A DNA stretch of 12,905 nt. Source: an uncultured Massilia sp. GTDB taxonomy: Bacteria; Pseudomonadota; Gammaproteobacteria; Burkholderiales; Burkholderiaceae. The notes beneath the pieces are model-generated. The model was not told where the DNA came from, did not search any database, and was given only the letters and a program-made list of their open reading frames with translations. The position numbers were made by a program, and so were the translations under genes. The stretch lies in assembly GCA_946886065.1 (NCBI GenBank), contig CAMPHU010000134.1, positions 1 through 12,905 on the forward strand. Reading direction: 5' to 3'. Shown in pieces: positions 6,524 through 12,905 of the stretch (the stretch's first letter is position 1; the number at the start of each line of letters is the position of its first letter).

Positions 6524-6997
6524 ATGATACCCGCTTCCCGCAAACCCATCGTCATCGACACCAATGTGCTGCTCGACCTGTTCGTCTTCCACGATCCGCG
6601 TTGGGCCGCGCTGCTGGCCGCGCTCGAAGCGGGCGAGGTCGAGGCCGTGACGCGCGCCGACTGCCGCGACGAATACCTGGCCGTGCTGCGCTACCCTCAC
6701 CTGCCGCTCGACGAGGCCGGGCGCGCGGAAGCGGCGGCGCGTTTCGACGCCCTGCTGCGCGTGGTGGCCCCGGATGCGGTGCACGTCCGCCTGCCGGTCT
6801 GCACCGACCGCGACGACCAGAAATTCATGGAACTGGCGCGCGACGCCGGCGCCGAGGTGCTGATCACCAAGGACAAGGCCTTGCTCAAGCTGGGACGCAA
6901 GACCGCGCGCGAAGGCCTGTTCCGGATCATGCTGCCGGAGGCCTGGATCAAGGCCAGGGACGCCGCCAGCGCGCGTCTGGATGCGGCGCTAGAATAA
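6524..6997 (+). CDS. Solitary PIN-domain protein (COG1569-type putative RNase)
   Basis: PIN domains are small metal-dependent RNases; many are toxins of toxin-antitoxin pairs. This 157-residue protein shows the acidic active-site set in order: Asp12 in VIDTNVLLD, Glu50 in RADCRDEYL, Asp98 in [12 protein letters not shown] and Asp117 in [11 protein letters not shown]. The pattern fits the family annotated as 'putative toxin-antitoxin system toxin component, PIN family' (COG1569/TIGR00305). No antitoxin-sized gene is beside it: yaaA diverges 36 bp upstream and the aminotransferase gene follows after 26 bp on the same strand. No ribosome site is visible before the ATG. Base composition resembles its neighbours, so recent transfer is not evident. 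It is more likely a chromosomal single-gene RNase than a toxin, but that is inference. Confidence 0.88.
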   Translation: MIPASRKPIVIDTNVLLDLFVFHDPRWAALLAALEAGEVEAVTRADCRDEYLAVLRYPHLPLDEAGRAEAAARFDALLRVVAPDAVHVRLPVCTDRDDQKFMELARDAGAEVLITKDKALLKLGRKTAREGLFRIMLPEAWIKARDAASARLDAALE

Positions 6998-7023
6998 GCG
7001 ACCGTTCTTTCGCTTCCGGCACC

Positions 7024-8181
7024 ATGACCACTCCCGCTCTCGTCTCCCGCCTGCCGCTGGTCGGCACCACCATCTTCACCCGGATGTCCGCGCTCGCCGC
7101 GCAGCACCAGGCCGTCAACCTCGGCCAGGGCTTCCCCGACTTCGACTGCGACCCGCGCCTGGTCGGGCAGGTGAACGAGGCGATGCGCGCCGGCCATAAC
7201 CAGTATCCCTTCATGAGCGGCGTGCCGGCCCTGCGCGACGCCATCGCGGCCAAGATCGCCGCCCTGTACGGCCGCCGCTACGACAGCACCCGGGAAATCA
7301 CCGTCACCGCCGGCGCCACCCAGGGCCTGATGACCGCGATCCTGTGCAGCGTGCATCCGGGCGACGAAGTGATCGTCATCGAGCCGGCCTACGACAGCTA
7401 TGCGCCCTCGATCGCCCTGGCTGGCGGCGTGGTGGTGGCGGTCGCCATGCAGGTCGGCGAGCAGGGCTACAGCGTGCCGTGGGAGCGCGTGGCCGCCGCG
7501 GTCACGCCGCGCACCCGCATGATTGTCATCAACACGCCGCACAACCCGACCGGCAGCATCCTGCGCCCGGCCGACCTGGACGCGCTGGCCGCCATTGTCG
7601 ACGGCACCGGCATCCTGATCCTCTCCGACGAAGTCTACGAGCACATGGTCTACGACGGCCAGCCGCACGCCTCGGTGGCGCGCCACCCGGTGCTGGCCGA
7701 ACGCGCCTTCGTGGTGTCGAGCTTCGGCAAGACCTACCACGTGACCGGCTGGAAGGTCGGCTACGTGGCCGCGCCGGCGGCATTGACGGCGGAGTTCCGC
7801 AAGGTCCACCAGTACAACGTCTTCACCGTCAACACGCCGATGCAGCACGGGATCGCGGCCTATATGCGCGACCCCGCGCCCTACCTGGAGCTGCCCGCCT
7901 TCTACCAGAAGAAGCGCGACCTGTTCCGCGCGGGCCTGGCCGGCACCCGTTTCACCCTGCTGCCGGCGGACGGCACCTACTTCCAGTGCGTGCGCTACGA
8001 AGCCATCTCGGACTTGCCGGAGGCGGAATTCGCGACCTGGCTGACCGCCGAAGCCAAGGTCGCGGCGATCCCCGTCTCCGCCTTCTACGGCCAGCCGACC
8101 GAATCCGGCATCGTCCGCTTCTGCTTCGCCAAGCAGGACGAGACCCTGCGCCAGGCGCTGGAGCGCCTGGCGCGCCTCTAG
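7024..8181 (+). CDS. ybdL: Methionine aminotransferase, YbdL type (PLP class I/II)
   Basis: This PLP-dependent enzyme transfers the amino group of methionine and other large amino acids to 2-oxo acids; in some bacteria it closes the methionine salvage pathway by using 2-oxo-4-methylthiobutanoate. Its 385 residues are nearly the length of E. coli YbdL. Visible are the substrate-site NLGQGFPDF (32-40), Asn174 in NTPHNPTG, Asp202 and Tyr205 in SDEVYEH, the PLP lysine Lys236 in SSFGKTYHVTGWKVGY, and the carboxylate-binding Arg365 in IVRFCFAK. The open frame extends far upstream through the PIN gene, but the ATG at 7024 gives the correct N-terminus. It probably shares a transcript with the PIN gene and ends five bases from the convergent dehydrogenase gene. 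Kynurenine or glutamine transaminase activity is an alternative. Confidence 0.9.
   Translation: MTTPALVSRLPLVGTTIFTRMSALAAQHQAVNLGQGFPDFDCDPRLVGQVNEAMRAGHNQYPFMSGVPALRDAIAAKIAALYGRRYDSTREITVTAGATQGLMTAILCSVHPGDEVIVIEPAYDSYAPSIALAGGVVVAVAMQVGEQGYSVPWERVAAAVTPRTRMIVINTPHNPTGSILRPADLDALAAIVDGTGILILSDEVYEHMVYDGQPHASVARHPVLAERAFVVSSFGKTYHVTGWKVGYVAAPAALTAEFRKVHQYNVFTVNTPMQHGIAAYMRDPAPYLELPAFYQKKRDLFRAGLAGTRFTLLPADGTYFQCVRYEAISDLPEAEFATWLTAEAKVAAIPVSAFYGQPTESGIVRFCFAKQDETLRQALERLARL
8148..8173. repeat. Perfect 11-bp inverted repeat in the last codons of ybdL
   Basis: GCGCCAGGCGC (8148-8158) and GCGCCTGGCGC (8163-8173) are exact reverse complements around the loop TGGA. Each arm is itself a 5-1-5 palindrome. 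It encodes RQALERLAR eight bases before the ybdL stop. No T run follows in either direction, so it is not a classic terminator, but in RNA it would be a very stable hairpin between two convergent genes that have only five bases between them. Confidence 0.8.
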
Positions 8182-8186
8182 CCTTC

Positions 8187-9023
8187 TCAGGCGGCCTGCG
8201 CGAAGTCGGTCGACAGCGCCAGGGCCGACCAGGTGCGCAGCTCGCGCTCCACCGCCTGGTGCTTGGCGCGCACCCGCTCCACGCTGTCGCTGCCCAGCTG
8301 CAGGCGCAGCGGCGGCTGGGGCGCATCGGCCAGCACCAGGATCGCGCTGGCCAGCTTGTGCGGGTCGCCGGGTTGCTGGTGATTGGCGCCGGCGGCGAAG
8401 TCGCGCATCGCGCCCACGGTCTCCGCATAGTCCTCGATGCGGGTGGCGGTCGCGGACAGCGAGCTCGCATCCAGGAAGTCGGTGCGGAAGAAGCCCGGTT
8501 CGACCACGGTCACGTGCACCCCGAGCGGCCGCAGTTCCAGCGCCATCGCTTCCGAAATGCCCTCCACCGCGAACTTGGTCGAGCCGTAGACGCCCCAGCC
8601 GTAGTAGGCCGAATAGCCGCCCAGCGAGGAGAAGTTGATGACGTGGCCGCTGCGCTGGCGCCGCATCACCGGCAGCACGGCCCGGCTGACATTGAGGGCG
8701 CCGAAGACATTCGTTTCGTAGATGCGGCGCACCTCGTCGGCCGAGGATTCCTCGACCGCGCCCAGCAGGCCGTAGCCGGCGTTATTGACCAGCACATCGA
8801 TGCGGCCGAAGCGCGCCAGGGCCTGCTCCGCCGCCAGGACGGCGGCCTGCTCGTCGGTGACGTCCAGGGCCACGGCCAGCAGCCGCTCGTGCGCGCCGAC
8901 GGCGTCGACGACCGCCTGCGGCTGGCGCGCGGTGGCGACGACATTGTCGCCGGCGTCCAGGGCCGCCTTGGCGATGAGCAAACCAAAACCGCGGGAGGCG
9001 CCAGTGATGAACCAGGTTTTCAT
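8187..9023 (-). CDS. Short-chain dehydrogenase/reductase (classical SDR)
   Basis: A classical SDR of 278 residues with a Rossmann fold for NAD(P)H. The cofactor motif TGASRGFG is at 7-14, NNAG at 80-83 and the catalytic Ser133, Tyr146 and Lys150 (YGSTK) are all present; VEPGFFRTDF (174-183) follows as usual. The Arg after TGAS and ATAR at the end of the second strand favour NADPH. The substrate cannot be told from sequence. AAAGGAA lies about eight bases before the ATG, a good ribosome site. The gene diverges from a LysR-type regulator with a dyad operator between them, a layout in which the regulator usually controls the enzyme gene. Its 3' end faces ybdL after five bases. Confidence 0.92.
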   Translation of the reverse strand: MKTWFITGASRGFGLLIAKAALDAGDNVVATARQPQAVVDAVGAHERLLAVALDVTDEQAAVLAAEQALARFGRIDVLVNNAGYGLLGAVEESSADEVRRIYETNVFGALNVSRAVLPVMRRQRSGHVINFSSLGGYSAYYGWGVYGSTKFAVEGISEAMALELRPLGVHVTVVEPGFFRTDFLDASSLSATATRIEDYAETVGAMRDFAAGANHQQPGDPHKLASAILVLADAPQPPLRLQLGSDSVERVRAKHQAVERELRTWSALALSTDFAQAA

Positions 9024-9080
9024 GATCGTTTCCTTTCAGAGGGGTGGTTGGTGAAAGGAAGTCTAGGCCTCGCCGACCTG

Positions 9081-9098
9081 TTACACTAGATAGCGTAA
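9081..9098. promoter_or_regulatory. Candidate LysR-type regulator binding site in the SDR/lysR gap
   Basis: TTACACTAGATAGCGTAA is a dyad in which seven of nine bases per arm are symmetric (TTAC.CTA..TAG.GTAA). It contains the T-N11-A spacing typical of LysR-family sites. It is the only clear dyad in the 110-bp gap, 35 bp before the regulator ATG and 57 bp before the SDR ATG, a suitable position for joint control. Binding by the neighbouring regulator is inferred from this geometry. Confidence 0.6.
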
Positions 9099-9133
9099 AG
9101 CTGTTTGATTTTCACTCCTTGGTTGTAAATCAC

Positions 9134-10048
9134 ATGGACAAGGCCCGGGTCATTTCCCTCTTCATCGGCGTGGTGCGCGCCGGCAGCTTCAGCCAGGCGG
9201 CGGCGGCCCAGGGCCTGTCCGCGCAGGCGGTCAGCAAGGCGATCCGCCAGCTCGAGGATCATGTGGGCGTGCGCCTGTTCCACCGCACGACGCGCAGCCT
9301 GGCGCTCACCGACGAGGGCCAGCGGCTCTATGAGCTGTCGCATCCGGGCCTGCGCCTGCTGGACGAGGCGCTCGAACAGGTGAAAGGCAGCCGCGACGAG
9401 GTCGACGGCCTGATCCGCATCGCCGCCCCGACCTCGCTCGGCACCCACCTGCTGGCCCCGATCCTGCGCAGCTTCCAGGAACGCCACCCGCGCGCGAGTT
9501 TCGACCTGCACCTGGCCGACCAGTTCACCGACCTGGTGGCCTCGAAGATCGATGTGGGCTTCCGGGCGGGGAATCCGCCGGAACGCAACCTGGTGGCGCG
9601 CCGGGTGGGCGCCATCGTGCTGAAGGTCTGCGCCTCGCCGGGCTACCTGGAGCGCCACGGGGCGCCGGCCGGGATGGAGGACTTGCTGCGCCACCGCTGC
9701 ACCGGCTACCGCCAGGCCAACAGCGGCCGCCTGGTGCCCTGGGAATTGCAGGGGGATGGGGGCACGGTCTACCTGGACCTGCCCTGCGTGGCCAGCTTCA
9801 ACACGACCGAGGCCGAAGTGGCGGCGGTGCGCGAAGGCATGGGCATCGGCCAGCTGGCGGGCTACCTGGTCGACGAGGACCTGGCGCAAGGGAAGCTGGT
9901 GCACCTGCTGCCCCAGCTCGACACCGGCAATGCCGGCATCTATATGTACTATCCGCAGCGCACCCACATGCCGTCGCGGGTCAGGCACTTCATCGACCAC
10001 GCCTACGCCGCCGCGCGCCAAAGGCTCAGCGGGGAGCCGGCTGCCTGA
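9134..10048 (+). CDS. LysR-family transcriptional regulator
   Basis: The 304-residue product is of normal LysR-family length. A winged helix-turn-helix covers about residues 1-60: MDKARVISLFIGVVRAGSFS, then QAAAAQGLSAQAVSKAIRQLE, then LFHRTTRSLALTDEG. A linker helix (to about 90) leads into the periplasmic-binding-protein-like effector domain starting IRIAAPTSLG. The closest type by eye is the CrgA/DsdC-like 'LysR substrate-binding' group common in proteobacteria; the effector is unknown. The frame is open 30 codons upstream, but that part would cover the operator, and the ATG at 9134 begins the standard N-terminus. The ribosome site is weak. It probably represses itself and regulates the divergent SDR gene. 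Its last 23 bases overlap the 3' end of mshN on the other strand. Confidence 0.93.
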   Translation: MDKARVISLFIGVVRAGSFSQAAAAQGLSAQAVSKAIRQLEDHVGVRLFHRTTRSLALTDEGQRLYELSHPGLRLLDEALEQVKGSRDEVDGLIRIAAPTSLGTHLLAPILRSFQERHPRASFDLHLADQFTDLVASKIDVGFRAGNPPERNLVARRVGAIVLKVCASPGYLERHGAPAGMEDLLRHRCTGYRQANSGRLVPWELQGDGGTVYLDLPCVASFNTTEAEVAAVREGMGIGQLAGYLVDEDLAQGKLVHLLPQLDTGNAGIYMYYPQRTHMPSRVRHFIDHAYAAARQRLSGEPAA

Positions 10049-11075
10049 GCTTGCGCTCGACGAAGGCCTGGAGTTCCGGCGACAGCGTGCCGCTCGCCAG
10101 CGCCTTCTGGAAGGCGCCCGTGGCGTCCACATGATGTTTCTCGGCCTGCAGCGAAATCCCCAGGCCCATCCACCACACGCCGTTGTTCGGCCCCGTGCGC
10201 AGCGCGGCCTGGTAGTGCTCGACCGCCTCGCGGTGGCGCTGTTCGCGCTGCAGGGCGCCGGCCAGGAAGGCATGGTATTCGCCGTTGCCCGCCGCGTAGG
10301 GCAAGGTACGCAGCAGGGTGTCGACCCCAGGGCTGCCGCGCTCCAGCTGCAGGCGCGCCATCAGCATCGCCATCGCCGGCTGGCGCGGATCGAGCGCCAG
10401 CGCTGCGCCGAGCTGGCGCATCGCTTCGTCGGGACGCCCGGCTTCGATCAGCAGGCTGACCAGCGTCTGGCGCGAGGCTTCGTGGCGCGGCTCGGCCTTG
10501 AGCGCGGCCTGCAGGCTGGCGATCGCTTCCGTCACCCGGCCATCCTCGAGGCTGGCCAGCGCGCGCCGGTAGGCGTTCTCGGCGCGCTGGGCCGCCGTGT
10601 CGACACGTCCGCTGCTCTTTACCGGTGCCACATCAGGAGCCACCGGCTTCACAACAGGCCTGGCTGCAGGCTTGTCCGCCCTCGCGGCAGGCTGCTTCGG
10701 CGCTGTCTTGACAGGCGCAGGCTCTTCTTCGGGCTGCGCTTCGGCAAGCGGCGCAGCGGCGGCATCCTGGCGCGGCGGCACGGGGAGTTCGAACGCCAGC
10801 GCCTGCGCCGGCTCGGCCGCCTTGGGCTGGATGGGAGCCGGCTTGGACGCCGCGGCCGCCACGGGCGCCGGCGCCGGCTGCTGGCCGAGCAGGCGCCAGC
10901 CGAGGAACCCGGCCGCGGCCACTGCCGCCGCCGCACCGGCCGCGATGGCCACGCGCTTCCACCGCAGGCCGCGCTCGGGCGGCAGCACCGGCCTGATATC
11001 GGAGGGCATGCCCGCCGCGCCCGGCTGGCCGGCGCGCGCGTCCAGGTCCTGCAGCATCTTGTTAATCAGGCTCAT
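10026..11075 (-). CDS. mshN: MSHA biogenesis protein MshN (TPR protein)
   Basis: MshN is a bitopic inner-membrane protein of the mannose-sensitive haemagglutinin type IV pilus system. Its 349 residues begin MSLINKMLQDLDARAG, the typical opening of MshN/GspB-like proteins. One membrane helix is at about 41-63, followed by a long Ala/Pro-rich periplasmic linker (64-155) and TPR repeats (about 160-340; for example AENAYRRALASLEDGRVTEA). The start at 11075 is chosen because ATGA overlaps the mshM stop by four bases; an in-frame ATG at 11090 adds five residues and is less likely. MshM, encoded just upstream, is its probable ATPase partner. Assignment rests mainly on gene order plus the N-terminus, since TPR regions are poorly specific. 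No mshE follows; the next gene is convergent. Confidence 0.85.
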   Translation of the reverse strand: MSLINKMLQDLDARAGQPGAAGMPSDIRPVLPPERGLRWKRVAIAAGAAAAVAAAGFLGWRLLGQQPAPAPVAAAASKPAPIQPKAAEPAQALAFELPVPPRQDAAAAPLAEAQPEEEPAPVKTAPKQPAARADKPAARPVVKPVAPDVAPVKSSGRVDTAAQRAENAYRRALASLEDGRVTEAIASLQAALKAEPRHEASRQTLVSLLIEAGRPDEAMRQLGAALALDPRQPAMAMLMARLQLERGSPGVDTLLRTLPYAAGNGEYHAFLAGALQREQRHREAVEHYQAALRTGPNNGVWWMGLGISLQAEKHHVDATGAFQKALASGTLSPELQAFVERKLRQPAPR

Positions 11076-11962
11076 CGTGCGAACACCCATGCCAGGCCGG
11101 CGGCGGCCGCGAACGCCGCGGCGCCCGCCGCCAGCCAGGTCCAGATGGCGCGCCGCGCGCCGATCGTATCACGCGCGGCGGTGCTCACATGGCTGCCCGC
11201 CACCTGCTGCCTGCCCTGGCCGTAGCTGAGCATCATGGCCTTGTGCGCCATGATGTTGACCAGGCGCGGCACGCCGCCGCTGGCCTTGTACAGGCCGCGG
11301 ATCGCCCCGCGCGTGAACAGGCGCGCGCCGCCGAAGCCGGCCACGCGCAGGCGGTGCGCCACGTAGTAGTCCAGGTCGTCGCGGCTGAGCGGGCCGAGGT
11401 GGTAATGGAAGGTGATGCGCTGGGCCAGCTGGCGGATCGATTCCAGCTCCAGCTTGCGGTTCAGTTCGGGCTGGCCGAACAGGACGATCTGCAGCAGCTT
11501 GCGCTTTTCGGTTTCCAGGTTGGTCAGCAGGCGCAAGGCTTCCAGGCTTTCGACCGGAATCGCCTGCGCCTCGTCCAGGCACAGCACCACGCGCTTGTCC
11601 TGGCCCGCCAGTTCGAGCAGGCGCCGGGCGATGGCCTTCAGCACCTGGTGCTGGCCGACGTCGCGCTCGAGCTCGACCTCCAGCTCGTCCGCCAGCGCCA
11701 GCATCAGGGTGCGCGGCTCCAGGTAGGGATTCGGGATATAGGCCGTCACGAAGCCTTCGCCCAGGGTGGCCATGAACTTGCGGCACAACAGGGTCTTGCC
11801 GGTGCCGACTTCGCCCGTGATCTTGATGAAGCCCTCGCCGCCGCGCGCCGCCACCAGCAGCGTATTCAGGGCTTCTTGCGAGCCCGGGCTGCCGAAGAAA
11901 AAGCTGGTGTCCGGGGTGATCCCGAAGGGCAGCTCGCGCAGGCCGAAGTGGGCTGCGTACAT
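11072..11962 (-). CDS. mshM: MSHA biogenesis ATPase MshM (ExeA/GspA-like AAA protein)
   Basis: MshM resembles ExeA/GspA, the ATPase thought to help place a secretin through peptidoglycan, here for the MSHA pilus. The 296-residue protein opens MYAAHFGLRELPFGITPDTS, the family's usual N-terminus. Walker A is GEVGTGKT at 50-57 and Walker B is VVLCLDEAQ (Asp130-Glu131), followed by LLTNLE and LFGQPEL (161-167). A single hydrophobic helix at about 273-294 anchors the C-terminus. ExeA has a peptidoglycan-binding domain after this helix, but here the protein ends at it, which is normal for MshM. Its ATG shares one base with the mshL stop (TAATG), with GGGAG eight bases upstream, and its own end overlaps mshN by four bases, so mshL-mshM-mshN are one transcript. 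Confidence 0.9.
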   Translation of the reverse strand: MYAAHFGLRELPFGITPDTSFFFGSPGSQEALNTLLVAARGGEGFIKITGEVGTGKTLLCRKFMATLGEGFVTAYIPNPYLEPRTLMLALADELEVELERDVGQHQVLKAIARRLLELAGQDKRVVLCLDEAQAIPVESLEALRLLTNLETEKRKLLQIVLFGQPELNRKLELESIRQLAQRITFHYHLGPLSRDDLDYYVAHRLRVAGFGGARLFTRGAIRGLYKASGGVPRLVNIMAHKAMMLSYGQGRQQVAGSHVSTAARDTIGARRAIWTWLAAGAAAFAAAAGLAWVFAR

Positions 11963-12905
11963 TACTTGCGCTCCCGCGTCCGCGGGTCCAGTTGCTCGAT
12001 CCTGCGGCTGGCGTCCATCAGGTCCTGGCTCCAGTCGCTGGCGCCTTCGACGATGGTCGGCTTGATCAGCACCACCAGCTCGCGCTTCTGGTTGACGCGG
12101 TTCTTGTTGCGGAACAGCGCACCCAGCACCGGCAGCTTGTCGGCGCCCGGCAGCTGGTCGACATCGCCGGTCGAGGCCTGGCGCATCAGGCCGCCGATCG
12201 CGACCACCTGGCCGTTCTGGCCGCGCACGATGCTGTCCAGTTCCGAGGTGCTGGAGGCCGCCAGGGGCAGCCTGACCGTACCGGCCGTGCCGAGGTCGAC
12301 ATCCTTGTTCACCGTCGACACCTGGCTCACCGAGGGGTGGACGTGCAGCAGGATGTTGCCCTTGTCGTCGATCTGCGGGGTCACGTCCAGCACCACGCCC
12401 GAGAAGAAGGGCTGGACGGTCACGCTCGGGGTGACGGTGCTGCCGCTGTTGGTGGTGTTGATGGTGTTGGTGATCCCGGTGACGAAGAACTCGTCGGTGC
12501 CGATCTTGAGCACCGCCTTCTGGTTGTTCATCGCCGCCACGCGCGGGCTCGACAGCACGTGCACGTTGCCCTGCGATTCCAGGAAGGAGATCAGGGCCGC
12601 GAAGTTATTGGTCTGGAAGGCGAAGCCGAACAGCGAACCGGCCGCGGTGGCGGCGTTCGACAGCGAGAAGCCGGTGCTGGCGCTCAGGCCCTGGCCGTTG
12701 GCGATGATGGCCGGCTGGCCGCCGTCGCGCGGCAGGGGCGCCAGGTTGGCGCCCGGGCCGATCATGCCGCCCGACACGCGGTTCGGGTGCGAACTCTTGA
12801 TCGAGGCGAAGGACGCCCAGTTGATGCCGCTCTGGAAGCGGTCGTTCAGCTCCACTTCGAGGATCTTGGCTTCCAGGATCACCTGGCGGTCGACCGCCAG
12901 CTGGG
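11962..12905 (-). CDS. mshL: MSHA secretin MshL (partial, N-terminus outside the window)
   Basis: MshL forms the outer-membrane secretin ring through which the MSHA pilus leaves the cell. The visible 313 residues are the C-terminal part; the open frame runs past the right edge, so the GTG at 12882 is not the start. The first visible residues QLAVDRQVILEAKILEVEL are the typical beginning of a secretin core (compare RQVLIEAKIVEV in PilQ/GspD). Further motifs are VHVLSSPRVAAMNNQKAVLK, VTPQIDDKGNILLHVHPSVS, and the closing GADKLPVLGALFRNK then ELVVLIKPTIV. An Asn/Thr/Ser-rich insert (TNTINTTNSGSTVTPSVTV) lies between them, as in MshL. MshL is favoured over PilQ or GspD by the adjacent mshM and mshN. 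Confidence 0.9.
   Translation of the reverse strand, partial: QLAVDRQVILEAKILEVELNDRFQSGINWASFASIKSSHPNRVSGGMIGPGANLAPLPRDGGQPAIIANGQGLSASTGFSLSNAATAAGSLFGFAFQTNNFAALISFLESQGNVHVLSSPRVAAMNNQKAVLKIGTDEFFVTGITNTINTTNSGSTVTPSVTVQPFFSGVVLDVTPQIDDKGNILLHVHPSVSQVSTVNKDVDLGTAGTVRLPLAASSTSELDSIVRGQNGQVVAIGGLMRQASTGDVDQLPGADKLPVLGALFRNKNRVNQKRELVVLIKPTIVEGASDWSQDLMDASRRIEQLDPRTRERK

Noticed and set aside
6488..6784. Upstream extension of yaaA
   Set aside because: The extra 99 residues are antisense to the PIN gene and the conserved family N-terminus begins at 6487.
6524..8181. A toxin-antitoxin or defence module formed by the PIN gene and its neighbour
   Set aside because: The neighbour is a clear PLP aminotransferase and no antitoxin-like DNA-binding protein is encoded nearby.
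7344..9089. Long plus-strand frame across ybdL and the SDR gene
   Set aside because: It is out of frame with ybdL and antisense to the SDR gene; the composition is typical of a shadow frame.
9756..11225. Plus-strand frame antisense to mshN and mshM
   Set aside because: No ribosome site or domain; it mirrors the codons of the opposite genes.

Overview
The window is a high-GC chromosomal segment, almost certainly from a betaproteobacterium of the order Burkholderiales and most likely a Massilia/Telluria-type member of the Oxalobacteraceae. The basis is protein character (a PhaR and class I PhaC close to the Cupriavidus type, and a BamD/RluD/PgeF block beside phaC, an arrangement known in Burkholderiales) together with an MSHA-type pilus cluster. 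This placement is inferred by eye, not by a database search. Coding density is very high and no stretch over 300 bases lacks a gene. I see no tRNA, rRNA, CRISPR array, insertion sequence or prophage gene.

Left part (1-2879), polyhydroxyalkanoate (PHA) region. A 14-bp tandem repeat (7-75) abuts the stop codon of phaR (minus strand). phaR has its own good sigma70-like promoter in the gap after phaC, with a PhaR-operator-like sequence at the predicted transcription start. phaC (minus strand) encodes the class I PHA synthase. The phaA and phaB genes that often sit between phaC and phaR in Burkholderiales are absent. Divergent from phaC is a 70-residue two-helix membrane protein of unknown function.

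Middle-left (2906-5720), envelope and ribosome housekeeping. rluD and pgeF (minus strand) overlap by one base and are probably translationally coupled. Divergent from rluD is bamD, an outer-membrane assembly lipoprotein, followed by a perfect 11-bp, UUCG-capped hairpin that also lies at the end of the convergent yaaA gene.

Middle-right (5717-8181). yaaA (peroxide stress) is divergent from a solitary PIN-domain gene. The PIN gene is followed by a YbdL-type methionine aminotransferase gene, which ends in a perfect 11-bp inverted repeat inside its last codons.

Right part (8187-12905). A short-chain dehydrogenase gene and a LysR-type regulator gene are divergent around an 18-bp dyad that is a likely regulator binding site. 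The regulator gene runs tail-to-tail into the MSHA pilus genes mshN, mshM and mshL (minus strand; transcription order mshL-mshM-mshN, all overlapping), overlapping mshN by 23 bp. mshL continues past the right edge. The usual next gene, mshE, does not follow mshN here.

I found no clear new multi-gene system. The points most worth a second look are the small membrane protein beside phaC, the phaR promoter/operator layout, the 14-bp repeat, the regulator dyad, and the break in the MSHA cluster after mshN.
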